Positions 35,822-49,478 of a stretch of 64,000 nucleotides of DNA are shown here, in pieces. Position 1 is the first letter of the stretch. The number at the start of each line of letters is the position of its first letter. Made by a program: the position numbers and the translations under genes. This stretch comes from Arthrobacter globiformis (GTDB lineage Bacteria; Actinomycetota; Actinomycetes; Actinomycetales; Micrococcaceae), in NCBI RefSeq assembly GCF_003261175.1, contig NZ_QLNP01000099.1, positions 84,311 through 148,310 on the forward strand. Reading direction: 5' to 3'. The notes below the pieces were generated by a model. The model was not told the DNA's origin. It searched no databases and was given only the letters and a program-made list of their open reading frames with translations.

Positions 35822-37194
35822 TGGCTGAAGAAACCACGTACCTTATCCGCGGCGCTGCAATCCTTGGCGGCGACGCCGAGGATCTGCTCATCCGCGACGG
35901 CGTCATCGCGGCCCGCGGAGCCGACCTGTCGCAGACAGACGCGGCCGCAGACATGGCAGCCCGTGCCATCGTGATCGCCGCCGACGGACTCGTCGCGCTG
36001 CCGGGCATGGTTGACGTCCACACCCACCTCCGCGAACCGGGCCGCGAAGACGCCGAAACGGTGGAAACCGGCACCCGCGCCGCAGCCCTCGGCGGCTTCA
36101 CGGCCGTGCACGCCATGGCCAACAGCACCCCGGTGGCGGACACCGCCGGCGTCGTGGAACAGGTCTACAGCCTGGGCCGTGCCGCCGGCTGGGTGGACGT
36201 CCGCCCGGTGGGCGCCGTCACCGTGGGTCTTGCCGGCGAGCAGCTCGCGGAGCTCGGCGCGATGGCCGACTCCCGTGCCCAGGTCCGGATGTTCTCCGAC
36301 GACGGCATCTGCGTCCACGATCCCGTCCTGATGCGCCGCGCCCTCGAGTACGTCAAAGCGTTCGACGGCGTGGTGGCCCAGCATGCGCAGGAGCCGCGCC
36401 TCACCGCCGGGGCCCAGATGAACGAAGGCGAAGTGTCCGCTGTCCTCGGCCTGACCGGCTGGCCGGCAGTGGCCGAGGAAAGCATCATCGCCCGCGACGT
36501 CCTGCTGGCCCAGCACGTGGGTTCCCGGCTGCACGTCTGCCACGTGTCCACCGCAGGCTCGGTCGAGATCATCCGCTGGGCCAAGAGCCGCGGCATCAAC
36601 GTCACTGCCGAAGTGACCCCGCACCACCTGCTGCTCACCGATGACCTCGTCCGCAGCTACGACCCCGTCTACAAGGTCAACCCGCCGCTGCGCACCAACG
36701 ACGACGTCCAGGCCCTGCGCGCGGCCCTCGCAGACGGCACCATCGACGTCGTCGGCACCGACCACGCCCCGCACCCCAGCGAGCACAAGGAATGCGAGTG
36801 GGCGCAGGCGGCCATGGGCATGACGGGGCTGGAAACCGCGCTGTCCGTGGTCCAGCACGCCATGATCGAGACCGGCCTGATGACCTGGGCCGACTTTGCC
36901 CGGGCCACCTCCACCGCCCCGGCCGGCATCGGACGCCTGGCAGACCAGGGTCGGCCGCTCGAAAAGGGCGAACCCGCCAACATTGTCCTCGTGGACCCGG
37001 CCGCACGCTGGACCGTGGACCCTTCCGTGATGGCCACCATGGGACGCAACTCGCCGTTCCGCGGCATGGAACTCCCGGGCAAGGTGGTGGCCACATTCTT
37101 CAAGGGCCACCCCACGGTCCTGGACGGCAAGCTGAACACGCCCTACCGCTACCCCTCGGAAGCGCCGGTTGCCGGCGCCGCGGGTGCGAACTGA
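35821..37194 (+). CDS. pyrC: Dihydroorotase
   Basis: 457 residues, ATG in TGATG overlap with pyrB. Class I amidohydrolase: MVDVHTHLREPGRED (~61-75; HxH metal site and substrate Arg), HVCHVSTAGSVE (~238-249), and DVVGTDHAPHPSEHK (~310-324, metal Asp). It cyclises carbamoyl aspartate to dihydroorotate. The metal-bridging carboxylated-Lys position could not be assigned safely by eye. Confidence 0.97.
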   Translation: MAEETTYLIRGAAILGGDAEDLLIRDGVIAARGADLSQTDAAADMAARAIVIAADGLVALPGMVDVHTHLREPGREDAETVETGTRAAALGGFTAVHAMANSTPVADTAGVVEQVYSLGRAAGWVDVRPVGAVTVGLAGEQLAELGAMADSRAQVRMFSDDGICVHDPVLMRRALEYVKAFDGVVAQHAQEPRLTAGAQMNEGEVSAVLGLTGWPAVAEESIIARDVLLAQHVGSRLHVCHVSTAGSVEIIRWAKSRGINVTAEVTPHHLLLTDDLVRSYDPVYKVNPPLRTNDDVQALRAALADGTIDVVGTDHAPHPSEHKECEWAQAAMGMTGLETALSVVQHAMIETGLMTWADFARATSTAPAGIGRLADQGRPLEKGEPANIVLVDPAARWTVDPSVMATMGRNSPFRGMELPGKVVATFFKGHPTVLDGKLNTPYRYPSEAPVAGAAGAN

Positions 37195-37703
37195 TGGAAA
37201 AAGTCCTTCCCGGGCTGGCGATGCTGGCGGTGGTCGCCGTCGTTTTTGTCCTGATCTGGATCGGCTGGCGCAGCCGGCTCCGGCGGCAGTCCGACATCGA
37301 ACAGCTGCCGGCGGTACCTGCCGGGCTGGGCGAGCCGCTGGTTTCGGCGGAGGGCCAGTACGTGGCCTCCACCACGGCGGGGGACTGGCTGGACAGGATT
37401 GCCGTGCATGGCCTCGGCATCCGCACCAACGCGCAGATCGCCATCCACCCGGAGGGCGTGCTTCTGGACCGCTCGGGTGCGCGGCCGCTGTTCATCCCGG
37501 CGTCCTCGCTGGCCGGTGTTCGGCAGGACAGCGGCATGGCCGGTAAATTCGTGGAAAAGGACGGCCTGCTGATCCTTAGCTGGTCGCTCGGAACCCACGC
37601 CCTGGACACCGGCTTCCGCACCCGCCGCGCCGCGGACAAGCCGGCCGTCCTCCAACAACTTCAGGAAATGATCTCCCCAGGCCCCCAGGCGGGTGCCCAA
37701 TAG
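37194..37703 (+). CDS. Membrane-anchored PH-like protein between pyrC and carA
   Basis: 169 residues; ATG shares a base with the pyrC stop and its stop shares a base with the carA GTG. One N-terminal transmembrane helix ([16 protein letters not shown], ~9-24) is followed by a basic stretch and a ~130-residue soluble domain with beta-rich sequence ([38 protein letters not shown]), consistent with the PH-like domain proteins annotated at this place in actinobacterial pyr operons. Function unknown; the tight coupling suggests it is made along with the UMP pathway. Confidence 0.75.
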   Translation: MEKVLPGLAMLAVVAVVFVLIWIGWRSRLRRQSDIEQLPAVPAGLGEPLVSAEGQYVASTTAGDWLDRIAVHGLGIRTNAQIAIHPEGVLLDRSGARPLFIPASSLAGVRQDSGMAGKFVEKDGLLILSWSLGTHALDTGFRTRRAADKPAVLQQLQEMISPGPQAGAQ

Positions 37704-39009
37704 TGGAAAGTAATAAAGTGACGGAAACCGAAGTGACAGTAAACGCAGGAACTGCGCCGCAGGCCGCAGCATCCGCCCCCGCCGTCCTGGTGCTCGAGGA
37801 CGGCCGCATCTTCCGCGGCCGCAGCTACGGCGCGCAGGGCACCGCCCTCGGGGAAGCGGTCTTCGCCACCGGCATGACCGGCTACCAGGAGACCATTACC
37901 GACCCGTCCTACGCACGCCAGCTGGTGGTGCAGACCGCCCCGCACATCGGCAACACCGGTGTAAACAGCGAGGACGCGGAATCCCGCCGCATCTGGGTGG
38001 CCGGCTACATCGTCCGTGACGCCGCCCGCCGCCCGTCGAACTGGCGCTCGGAGCGATCTCTCGACTCCGAGCTCGTCGAGCAGGGCATCGTCGGCATCCA
38101 GGGCGTGGACACCCGGGCCATCACCCGCCACCTGCGCGAGCACAAGACCATGCGCGCGGGTATCTTCTCCGGCGAGGCGGCCAAGGCCACGGACAAGGAA
38201 CTCGTCGACGCCGTGCTCGCCAGCGAGCCGATGGAAGGCGCCCGGCTTGCCGAGGAAGTCAGCATCGACGAAGCCTATGTCGTGGAGCCGAAGGACCACG
38301 GCTGGGACGGTGACGCGCGCTTCAGCATCGCGGCGATCGACCTCGGCATCAAGGCCATGACGCCGGTGCGCTTCGCCGAGCGCGGCGTCCGCGTGCACGT
38401 GCTGCCCGCCACGGCCACCATCGACGACGTCAAGGCCGTCAGCCCCGACGGCTTCTTCATGTCCAACGGCCCCGGCGACCCCGCCACCGCCGACAACCAG
38501 GTCAAGCTGCTCCGCACCGTCCTGGACGAGAAGCTGCCCTACTTCGGCATCTGCTTCGGCAACCAGATCCTGGGCCGCGCACTCGGCTTCGGCACCTACA
38601 AGCTGCGGTACGGCCACCGCGGCATCAACCAGCCGGTCATGGACCGCCGCACGGGCAAGGTGGAGATCACCTCGCAGAACCACGGCTTCGCCGTCGACGC
38701 CCCGCTGGACGGCCCCACCAACGCCCCCGAAGAGCGCTACGGACGGGTCGAGGTCAGCCACGTCAGCCTGAACGACGAGGTCGTGGAAGGCCTGGCCTGC
38801 CTGGACATCCCTGCGTTCTCCGTCCAGTACCACCCGGAAGCTGCCGCCGGCCCGCACGACGCCGCCTACCTCTTTGATCGCTTCATCGAGCTGATGGAAG
38901 GAACCCGGGACGGCCGCACCGCCAACCTGTCCAAGGAACCCGTGGACGCCCAGCACCCCGCAGAGGCCCCGCAGAACACGACTGACAACAAGACTGAGGA
39001 CAAGAAGTA

Positions 39010-39010
<1 letters not shown>
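37703..39010 (+). CDS. carA: Carbamoyl-phosphate synthase small (glutaminase) subunit
   Basis: 435 residues from GTG 37703; a second GTG at 37718 with GGAAAG upstream is a reasonable alternative. The N-terminal CPSase domain starts [16 protein letters not shown]; the class I glutamine amidotransferase domain has the nucleophile loop [15 protein letters not shown] (Cys ~280), and YHPEA (~377) with the catalytic His and Glu. The C-terminal ~40 residues are an added polar tail. It supplies ammonia to CarB. TAATG overlap with carB. Confidence 0.96.
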
Positions 39011-42346
<3,336 letters not shown>

Positions 42347-42354
<8 letters not shown>

Positions 42355-43207
42355 GGCAACCCCAGGTACCGGCCGGGAGTCGTTCGGCTCCCGGCTGGGC
42401 CGCGCCATGGTGGACCGCGGTCCACTGTGCGTCGGGATTGATCCCCACCCTGCGCTTCTGGCCAGCTGGGGCCTGAACGACGACGTCGCCGGCCTGAGGC
42501 GCTTTTCGCTCACCGCCCTGGAGGCCGTGGCTTCGCTCGCTGCCGCGGTCAAGCCGCAGGTGGCGCTGTACGAACGGCACGGGTCGGCCGGAATGGCAGT
42601 CCTCGAAGAGGTTCTCGCCACCGCCCGGGACGAGGGCGTGCTGACAATCGCCGACGCGAAGCGCGGCGACATCGGGTCCACCATGGCCGCATATGCGGAT
42701 GCCTGGCTCCGGGACGGCTCTGCCCTCGCCGCGGATTCCGTGACGCTGAGCCCGTACCTGGGTTTCGAGTCGCTCCGGCCGGCACTGGATCTCGCTGCCG
42801 AACACGGCCGGGGCGTGTTTGTCCTGGCGCTGACCTCCAACCCGGAGGGAGCTTCGGTGCAGCACGTGGGCGGAAGCGATTCCGTGGCACGCCGGATTGT
42901 CCAGGCCGCCGCGGGGGAGAACGAACGCTACTCCGGCGCCATGGGCTCGGTGGGCCTCGTGGTGGGGGCCACCGTGGGCACGGCTCTGGCGGACCTGCAG
43001 CTTGACCTGGGTACCGTCCGCGGGCCGATCCTGGCCCCGGGCCTGGGCGCGCAGGGGGCGACACCCGCAGACCTGCGGAAGACGTTCGGTGCCGCCTATC
43101 CCCAGGTTTTGGGAACGTCCAGCAGGGACATCCTCAAGGCCGGCCCGGGCGTCCGGGAGCTGACCGAGGCGGCGGCGCGCGCCCTCGCCGGACTCCGCTC
43201 GGAATAG
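42347..43207 (+). CDS. pyrF: Orotidine-5'-phosphate decarboxylase
   Basis: 286 residues from ATG 42347, inside the last codons of carB. It is the longer type II form of actinobacteria: [16 protein letters not shown] (~24-39), [20 protein letters not shown] (~96-115, catalytic Asp-Lys-Asp set) and the C-terminal [14 protein letters not shown] phosphate loop. It makes UMP. pyrD and pyrE are not in the window. Confidence 0.96.
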
Positions 43208-43311
43208 TCCATTGATTTCTCCGGCCGGCAGGGAGTAGGTTCAGGACAAATCCGTGGCTGCTCCAACGCCGCCGGCTGCGGATCCGTTGGCTGACCCCAG
43301 GGGAATTGACC

Positions 43312-43629
43312 GTGAGCTTGCGACCCTTGTCTCCGCAGGAACGTTCCGATGCACTCAGGAAGGCCGCGGCGGCAAGGGCTGCCAGGGCCTCGGCCAAGGA
43401 GCGGCTCAAATCCGGAGAGCTGACCGTGGCCCAGATCCTGGACTCCGGCGGCACCGAGGAGGCCATCGCGCGGATGCGCGTTTCGGAACTCCTCGAGGCC
43501 CTGCCGGGGATCGGGAAGGTCCGGGCCGCGGCCATCATGGACAGCCTCGGCATCGCCGCGTCACGCAGGGTCCGGGGCCTGGGCATTCACCAGCGCCGGG
43601 CGCTGGTAGATTTTATGAACGAGAAATAG
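43312..43629 (+). CDS. mihF: Actinobacterial integration host factor (mIHF)
   Basis: 105 residues from GTG 43312, 8 bases after AGGGG; an in-frame TTG two codons earlier is less well placed. It is helical: [20 protein letters not shown], a basic helix ([14 protein letters not shown]), and the DNA-binding helix-two-turn-helix with [19 protein letters not shown] (~57-75), [17 protein letters not shown], typical of mIHF. It is an essential nucleoid-associated protein in mycobacteria and Streptomyces, unrelated to E. coli IHF. Located between pyrF and gmk as usual. Confidence 0.94.
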   Translation: MSLRPLSPQERSDALRKAAAARAARASAKERLKSGELTVAQILDSGGTEEAIARMRVSELLEALPGIGKVRAAAIMDSLGIAASRRVRGLGIHQRRALVDFMNEK

Positions 43630-43672
43630 CTTTATCCGAACAGAGTTATCTGTAGACCGTCCAAAGGAATAC

Positions 43673-44269
43673 GTGAGCAACAAACCCGGACTGACAGTCC
43701 TCGCTGGTCCTACGGCTGTTGGCAAAGGCACCGTGTCCACCTATATCCGCGACACTTACCCCGAGGTCTGGCTGTCCGTCTCGGCCACCACCCGGGCCCC
43801 GCGGCCCGGTGAGATCGACGGCGTGCACTACTACTTCAAGTCCAAGGAAGAGTTCGAGTCCCTCGTGGCCGCCGGCGAATTCCTTGAATGGGCAGTGGTG
43901 CACGGACAGAACACCTATGGGACCCTGAAGAGCACCGTCAACGAGGCCATCGCCGAAGGCCGGTCGGTGCTGCTGGAGATCGACCTGCAGGGCGCACGCC
44001 AGGTCAAGCAGGCCGTTCCGGATGCCCAGTTCGTGTTCCTGGCACCGCCCAGCTGGGAAGAACTGGTGCGCCGGCTGGTCGGCCGGGGCACCGAATCGGC
44101 CGAGGAACAGCAGCGCCGGCTGGAAACCGGTAAAGTAGAACTTGCTGCTGAACCGGAGTTCGACCACACCGTCATCAATGACGACGTCCGCCGGGCAGCG
44201 GACGAGCTTGTTTCACTCATGGGGCTGACCCCGCACCCGCGCCAGACGCAGACGCCGTCAGCCCGTTAG
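43673..44269 (+). CDS. gmk: Guanylate kinase
   Basis: 198 residues from GTG 43673, with AAAGGA upstream. P-loop [16 protein letters not shown] (~9-24), GMP-binding [20 protein letters not shown] (~36-55), [16 protein letters not shown] and [14 protein letters not shown]. It phosphorylates GMP/dGMP. The P-loop has TAV where many enzymes have SGV, within the normal range. Followed after 15 bases by rpoZ. Confidence 0.97.
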   Translation: MSNKPGLTVLAGPTAVGKGTVSTYIRDTYPEVWLSVSATTRAPRPGEIDGVHYYFKSKEEFESLVAAGEFLEWAVVHGQNTYGTLKSTVNEAIAEGRSVLLEIDLQGARQVKQAVPDAQFVFLAPPSWEELVRRLVGRGTESAEEQQRRLETGKVELAAEPEFDHTVINDDVRRAADELVSLMGLTPHPRQTQTPSAR

Positions 44270-44284
44270 AAATTTGGAGAATTC

Positions 44285-44545
44285 GTGTCCACGAACCTTG
44301 AAGGCATCATCAACCCGCCGATCGATTCGCTGCTCGAGGCGGCTGATTCCAAGTACGGCCTGGTGATCTTCGGTGCCAAGCGTGCACGCCAGATCAACGC
44401 GTACTACGCCCAGCTGCACGAGGGCCTGTTCGAGTATGTTGGCCCGCTGGTCGACACCAAGCTGAACGAGAAGTCGCTGTCCATCGCCCTGCGCGAGATC
44501 AACGAGGGCAAGCTGGTTTCCACGCCGATCGAAGCTGCAGAGTAA
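44285..44545 (+). CDS. rpoZ: RNA polymerase omega subunit
   Basis: 86 residues from GTG 44285, with GGAGA upstream. It contains [20 protein letters not shown] and [14 protein letters not shown], the conserved omega helix motif, and ends in the Glu-rich [17 protein letters not shown]. It aids beta-prime folding and assembly. The gmk-rpoZ-coaBC-metK-priA order is typical of actinobacteria. Confidence 0.96.
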   Translation: MSTNLEGIINPPIDSLLEAADSKYGLVIFGAKRARQINAYYAQLHEGLFEYVGPLVDTKLNEKSLSIALREINEGKLVSTPIEAAE

Positions 44546-44585
44546 CTTCCGCAGAGTAAACAGACTGCCTGCTGACGGAGTTCAC

Positions 44586-45884
44586 GTGCGCATAGTCCTC
44601 GGAGTCGGGGGAGGGATCGCCGCCTACAAGGTGGCATCGCTCCTCCGGCTTTTTACTGAAGCCCGTCATGACGTCACCGTCATCCCCACGGAGGCGGCCA
44701 CGCGCTTTGTCGGCGTGGCCACCTGGGAGGCGTTGTCCGGAAACCCGGTGACCAACAGCGTCTTCGACGACGTCGACCAGGTGAAGCACGTCCGGCTGGG
44801 CCACGAGGCAGACCTGATCGTGGTTGCACCGGCCACCGCCGACCTCCTGGCCCGTGCCGCCACCGGACAGGCCAACGACCTGCTCACCAACACACTGCTC
44901 ATGGCGAGCGGCCCGGTGCTGTTCGCCCCCGCCATGCACACCGAAATGTGGCAGCATGCGGCCACCCAGGCCAACGTCGAAACACTGCGCAGCCGCGGCG
45001 TGACGGTCCTGGAACCCGCTAGCGGGCGGCTGACCGGCAGCGACTCCGGCCCAGGACGCCTGCCCGAGCCTGAAGCCATCTTCGAAGCGGCCATGGCATT
45101 GGCCCACGGCCTTCAGGCGGAGGCCCCGCTGTCCCCGGCGGCAACCGTAACCGCAGGCGGAATCGCTGCCGGAACCAGCGGCGCGCGGCTCTTCCCGCTG
45201 GCCGGCCGCACCGTGACCATCAGCGCGGGCGGCACCCGGGAGCCCCTGGATCCCGTCCGGTTCCTGGGCAACCGCTCCTCGGGCAAGCAGGGCGTGGCAC
45301 TGGCCGCCGCCGCCCGCGACGCCGGAGCCACCGTGCGGCTCGTGGCCGCCCACATGGAGGTGCCCGCCCCGGAGGGTGTCGAACTGATCGCCGTCGAAAC
45401 GGCCTTGCAGCTCCGCGAAGTCATGCTGACAGCGGCAGCCGGGTCCGACGTCGTCATCATGGCGGCGGCGGTGGCCGACTTCCGGCCGGCGGAGGTGTCC
45501 GGAAGCAAAATCAAGAAGCGGGACGACACCGCCGACCCCGTCATCACGCTGGTCCGCAACCCCGACATCCTGCACGAGCTCGTGGAAGTCCGTGACGCCG
45601 CGGGCAGCAGCCAGCTCGTGGTGGGCTTTGCCGCCGAGACCGGCGATGAGCAGGGCGATGTGCTGTCCTACGCCGAGGCGAAGCTGAAGCGCAAGGGCTG
45701 CGACCTGCTGGTAGTGAACCACGTGGGCGCTGACAAGGTGTTCGGCCAGGACAACAACTCCGTGGTTATCCTCTCGCGGGCCGGTTCCGAACCCCAGTCG
45801 GCGTCCGGCTCCAAGCAAGACGTCGCCGCCATTGTCATTGACCGCGTCGGCTCCGAACTAAGCCGGGTCTTTCCGCGAACCTGA
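44586..45884 (+). CDS. coaBC: Bifunctional phosphopantothenoylcysteine decarboxylase / phosphopantothenate-cysteine ligase
   Basis: 432 residues from GTG 44586, with GACGGAGTTCAC upstream. CoaC domain (~1-180): RIVLGVGGGIAAYKVASLLR, an HFCD-type FMN site and APAMHTEMW, which is the form of the PxMNxxMW substrate motif seen in relatives. An Ala/Gly-rich linker leads to the CoaB domain (~210-430): VTISAGGTREPLDPVRFLGN, SSGKQGVALAAAA, AAVADFRP and KIKK. It performs two steps from phosphopantothenate to phosphopantetheine in coenzyme A synthesis. Confidence 0.96.
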   Translation: MRIVLGVGGGIAAYKVASLLRLFTEARHDVTVIPTEAATRFVGVATWEALSGNPVTNSVFDDVDQVKHVRLGHEADLIVVAPATADLLARAATGQANDLLTNTLLMASGPVLFAPAMHTEMWQHAATQANVETLRSRGVTVLEPASGRLTGSDSGPGRLPEPEAIFEAAMALAHGLQAEAPLSPAATVTAGGIAAGTSGARLFPLAGRTVTISAGGTREPLDPVRFLGNRSSGKQGVALAAAARDAGATVRLVAAHMEVPAPEGVELIAVETALQLREVMLTAAAGSDVVIMAAAVADFRPAEVSGSKIKKRDDTADPVITLVRNPDILHELVEVRDAAGSSQLVVGFAAETGDEQGDVLSYAEAKLKRKGCDLLVVNHVGADKVFGQDNNSVVILSRAGSEPQSASGSKQDVAAIVIDRVGSELSRVFPRT

Positions 45885-45948
45885 TGGGCGTAAGCAACGT
45901 CTCCTTAGCATGGGGACACACGCCGCCGCCCCGCCGTTTGCCAACCAG

Positions 45949-45954
45949 TAAGGT
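45949..45954 (+). promoter_or_regulatory. Possible -10 of a leaderless metK transcript
   Basis: TAAGGT ends six bases before the metK GTG (45961). The same bases could act as an AAGG ribosome binding site in a longer transcript, so the reading is ambiguous. Confidence 0.35.
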
Positions 45955-45960
45955 AGTTGA

Positions 45961-47196
45961 GTGACTTTACCGCTGCACATTCCAGAATCCCACGGGTCCG
46001 CACCCGCCGCGCTTCGGCTCTTCACCTCGGAGTCGGTCACTGAAGGGCACCCGGACAAGATCTGTGACCAGATCAGTGATGCGATCCTGGACGCACTGCT
46101 GGACAAGGACCCTGAGTCCCGCGTCGCCGTCGAGACCATGGCCACCACCGGCCTGGTCCACGTGGCCGGCGAAGTGACCACGGACGCCTATGTCGAAATC
46201 CCGCAGATCGTCCGCGAGACCATCCTGGGCATCGGCTACGACTCCTCTGCCAACGGCTTCGACGGCGCACGCTGCGGCGTTTCCGTGTCCATCGGGCAGC
46301 AGTCCAACGACATCGCCGGCGGCGTCTTCAATTCCCTGGAGGCCCGCGAAGGCCGCCAGGAGGACGATTACGACCTGCAGGGCGCCGGCGACCAGGGCCT
46401 CATGTTCGGCTACGCCAGCGATGAGACCCCGTCCTACATGCCCACGCCGATCTGGATCGCGCACCGCCTCTCGGAGCGCCTCACCGAGGTCCGCAAGAAC
46501 GGCGAACTCGCCTACCTCCGCCCGGACGGCAAGACTCAGGCCACCATCGGGTACGACGGCGACCGGCCGGTTTCCGTGGAAACCGTCGTGATCTCCAGCC
46601 AGCACGCCGACGGCTTCAGCCTCGACCAGCTGCGGGCCGACCTCGCGACGCACGTCATCGACCCCGTCCTCGCCCTCGCGGACCTCGACATTTCGCGCAC
46701 CAACAACATCCTGAACCCCGCCGGCGCCTTCGTCATCGGCGGCCCGGTGGGCGACGCCGGACTCACCGGCCGCAAGATCATCGTGGACACCTACGGCGGC
46801 ATGGCCCGGCACGGCGGCGGCGCCTTCTCCGGCAAGGACCCGTCCAAGGTGGACCGCTCCGCGGCGTACGCCATGCGCTGGGTTGCCAAGAACGTGGTGG
46901 CCGCGGGACTCGCCAAGCGCGCCGAGATCCAGATCGCTTACGCGATCGGCCAGGCCCGCCCGGTGGGAACCTACGTGGAAACGTTCGGGACCGAGACCGT
47001 GGACCCGGCAAAGATCAGCGCCGCGATTGCGGAGATTTTCGATCTGCGCCCCCGCGCCATCATCGACGCCCTGGACCTCAAGCGTCCCATCTACGCCAAG
47101 ACCGCAGCTCACGGCCACTTCGGCCGCGATGATCCGGACTTCACCTGGGAGCGCCTGGACCGCGTGGACGACCTGAAGGCGTACTTCAACGCCTGA
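45961..47196 (+). CDS. metK: S-adenosylmethionine synthetase
   Basis: 411 residues, GTG start. [20 protein letters not shown] (~21-40) is the ATP/methionine motif with the catalytic His; [12 protein letters not shown] (~141-152) and [19 protein letters not shown] (~277-295) are the two PROSITE signatures. It forms SAM from methionine and ATP. It is separated from coaBC by 76 bases; no SAM riboswitch is visible there. Confidence 0.97.
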   Translation: MTLPLHIPESHGSAPAALRLFTSESVTEGHPDKICDQISDAILDALLDKDPESRVAVETMATTGLVHVAGEVTTDAYVEIPQIVRETILGIGYDSSANGFDGARCGVSVSIGQQSNDIAGGVFNSLEAREGRQEDDYDLQGAGDQGLMFGYASDETPSYMPTPIWIAHRLSERLTEVRKNGELAYLRPDGKTQATIGYDGDRPVSVETVVISSQHADGFSLDQLRADLATHVIDPVLALADLDISRTNNILNPAGAFVIGGPVGDAGLTGRKIIVDTYGGMARHGGGAFSGKDPSKVDRSAAYAMRWVAKNVVAAGLAKRAEIQIAYAIGQARPVGTYVETFGTETVDPAKISAAIAEIFDLRPRAIIDALDLKRPIYAKTAAHGHFGRDDPDFTWERLDRVDDLKAYFNA

Positions 47197-47224
47197 TTCG
47201 GCCCGTCCGCACCCGTGCGGGAGG

Positions 47225-47254
47225 AATGTCAGACCCGTGTGGTTGGCTGACATT
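47225..47254 (+). terminator. Hairpin between metK and priA
   Basis: AATGTCAG (47225-47232) and CTGACATT (47247-47254) are perfect 8-base inverted arms with a 14-base loop, 26 bases before the priA start. With only TTT after the stem it may be a weak terminator or a structure controlling priA. Confidence 0.45.
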
Positions 47255-47279
47255 TAACCCAGGACGGAGGTGAGGCGCC

Positions 47280-49415
47280 ATGTCTTCGCACCCCGCGCCG
47301 GAGCCGCTGCAGCTGTCACTGCTGCAGGGGTTCCCGGCCACGGCCAGGACAGCTGGCGGCCCCCCGCTCGCTGCCGTCCGCCCGGTGGCGCGCGTGCTCA
47401 TCGAGTCCCCGCTGCCACACCTGGACCGGCCGTTCGACTACAGCGTGCCCGTCGACCTGGATGATGACGCCCAGCCGGGCGTCCGCGTCCGGGTCAAGTT
47501 CAGTGGCCAGGAGCTCGGCGGCTACATCCTGGACCGGGTTGAGGAGTCCGACGCCGGTCAGCCCCTAGTACCGCTGCACAAGGTCGTCTCGCCGGTCGCC
47601 GTGCTGACCCCTGCCATGCAGGAACTCACCGGGCGCGTGGCCGCACGTTACGCGGGCACCGTCAGCGACGTGCTCCGCGTGGCCATCCCGCCGCGGGTGG
47701 TCAAGGTGGAGAAGGAACTTGCCGGCGCCGAGCCGGCCGCTTCTCCTGGACCGGCAACACAGCCCGGGGCGGCCCATGACCTGTCCGGCTCCGCGTGGAC
47801 CAGGTACCGGAACGGCGCCGCCTTCCTCCGTCATCTCGCATCGGGAGGTTCGCCCCGGGCTGCCCTCAGTGCCCTGCAGGGGTTCGGCCCGGACGCCTGG
47901 CCGCGGCTCATTGCGGACGCTGTGGCGGCGGTCCGGCAATCGGGACGTGGCGCCGTCGTCGTCGTTCCCGATTACCGCGACCTCGACCGGGTCCAGGCTG
48001 CCCTCGAGGACATCCTGCCCGCCGATGATGTTGCCCGGCTGACGGCCGACGACGGCCAAACACCCCGGTACCGCAACTATCTTAGGATCCTCAAGGGCGC
48101 CGCGGGCGTCGCCGTGGGCACCCGCTCGGCGGCCTATGCCCCCGTGCGGAACCTGGGTCTCGTGGTGTGCTGGGATGACGGCGACGACCTGCATGTGGAG
48201 CAGCGTTCCCCGTACGCCCACACCCGGGAGGTGCTGCTGCTGCGTGCCGAACAGGAGGGGGCTGCCTGCCTGCTGGCCGGGCACGCGCGCAGCACGGAGG
48301 TGCAGCGGCTGGTGGACGCCGGCTGGGCGATGCCCGTGGAAGCCGAACGTACGGTGCTCCGCCGCACGGTTCCGCGGGTCCTCAATACTGCGGACAGCTT
48401 TGAACAGGAGCGCGACCCGCTTGCCCGGCTCGCGAGGCTGCCGGGGGCGGCGTGGCGCACGGCCAAGGAGGCCCTCGAACGCGGCCCGGTGCTGGTGCAG
48501 GTTGCCCGTGCCGGCTATGCGCCGTCGCTGGCGTGCGAAACCTGCCGGGAACCTGCGCGCTGCCCGTCCTGCCAGGGGCCGCTCGCCATCGCAGGCAGCG
48601 CAGCTGTGCCCCAATGCCGCTGGTGTTCGACGCCGGCACCTACCTGGCGCTGCGCGCACTGCCAGGGCACCCGGCTGCGCCGCGGCGCGGCCGGTGTTCT
48701 CCGCACGGCGGAGGAATTGGGCAGGGCGTTTCCCGGTAAACCCGTGGTCACCTCCTCCGGCCAGAACGTCAAAGCCACGGTGCCGGATGCCGGCGCGCTG
48801 GTGGTGGCCACGGTGGGTGCCGAGCCTGTGGCGCCCGGCGGGTATGCCGCGGCGCTGCTGCTCGACGGCGATTCACTCCTGCGCCGGGAGAACCTCCGCG
48901 CGGGCGAAGACGCCGTGCGGCGCTGGTTCAATGCCGCTGCCCTGGTCCGGCCAGCCACCGAGGGCGGGATGGTCGTCATCACCGCGGACGACACCGCCGC
49001 CGTCGGAGCACTGCTGCGGTGGGACCCTTCGGGATATGCCCAGCGGGAGCTGGGCCTGCGTACTGAGCTGCAGCTGCCCCCGGCGGTGCGGGTCGCCGCC
49101 GTCACCGGCGGCAGCACCGCCGTCGGCCATTTCACGGCCTCGGCCACAAAGTTACTGGCCGCCGAGGGCGTGGAGCTGCGCATTGCGGGCCCGGCGCCGG
49201 TGCTCCAGACCGCAAGCATCCAGACCCCGGGCACCCAGACTCCGGGCGTTCAGGCACCGGGCCCGGACAGTGTGGACGTTCGCACGCTGCTGTTCATCCC
49301 GTACGCGCAGGCCGCCACCGTGACCAGGGTGCTTCGGGCTGCGAAAGCCGCAGGCGCGGCAAAGCGAACCGAGGATCCGGTGCAGCTGCGGCTCGACGGC
49401 GTGGACGTGCTCTGA
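47280..49415 (+). CDS. priA: Primosomal protein N' (PriA), helicase motifs degenerate
   Basis: 711 residues; ATG with GGAGGTGAGGCGCC upstream. The N-terminal 3'-DNA-binding domain is present (RVLIESPLPHLDRPFDYSVP, ~40-60; VRVRVKFSGQELGGYIL). The region that should hold Walker A (GxxGSGKT) instead reads ADAVAAVRQSGRGAVVVVPD, and the DEAH-type box is replaced by VVCWDDGDDLHVEQRSPY (~295-312). Eight Cys in CxxC pairs (~420-461; CETC, CPSC, CRWC, CAHC) keep the zinc-binding insert. It should therefore bind forks and load other proteins but not hydrolyse ATP, as in other actinobacterial PriA proteins. A QTPG-type repeat lies at ~645-662. Confidence 0.92.
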   Translation: MSSHPAPEPLQLSLLQGFPATARTAGGPPLAAVRPVARVLIESPLPHLDRPFDYSVPVDLDDDAQPGVRVRVKFSGQELGGYILDRVEESDAGQPLVPLHKVVSPVAVLTPAMQELTGRVAARYAGTVSDVLRVAIPPRVVKVEKELAGAEPAASPGPATQPGAAHDLSGSAWTRYRNGAAFLRHLASGGSPRAALSALQGFGPDAWPRLIADAVAAVRQSGRGAVVVVPDYRDLDRVQAALEDILPADDVARLTADDGQTPRYRNYLRILKGAAGVAVGTRSAAYAPVRNLGLVVCWDDGDDLHVEQRSPYAHTREVLLLRAEQEGAACLLAGHARSTEVQRLVDAGWAMPVEAERTVLRRTVPRVLNTADSFEQERDPLARLARLPGAAWRTAKEALERGPVLVQVARAGYAPSLACETCREPARCPSCQGPLAIAGSAAVPQCRWCSTPAPTWRCAHCQGTRLRRGAAGVLRTAEELGRAFPGKPVVTSSGQNVKATVPDAGALVVATVGAEPVAPGGYAAALLLDGDSLLRRENLRAGEDAVRRWFNAAALVRPATEGGMVVITADDTAAVGALLRWDPSGYAQRELGLRTELQLPPAVRVAAVTGGSTAVGHFTASATKLLAAEGVELRIAGPAPVLQTASIQTPGTQTPGVQAPGPDSVDVRTLLFIPYAQAATVTRVLRAAKAAGAAKRTEDPVQLRLDGVDVL

Positions 49416-49478
49416 CAGTTGGGGGCCACCAGGTCAGCGCCGGCCGGTTTGGGGCTGCCCGGTCCGGGGCTGCCCGGG

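Noticed and set aside
49451-49477. Direct repeat GGGGCTGCCCGG between priA and the glycosyltransferase gene
   Set aside because: Only two 12-base GC-only copies; most likely chance in this composition, and no terminator-like structure with a T-run was seen.
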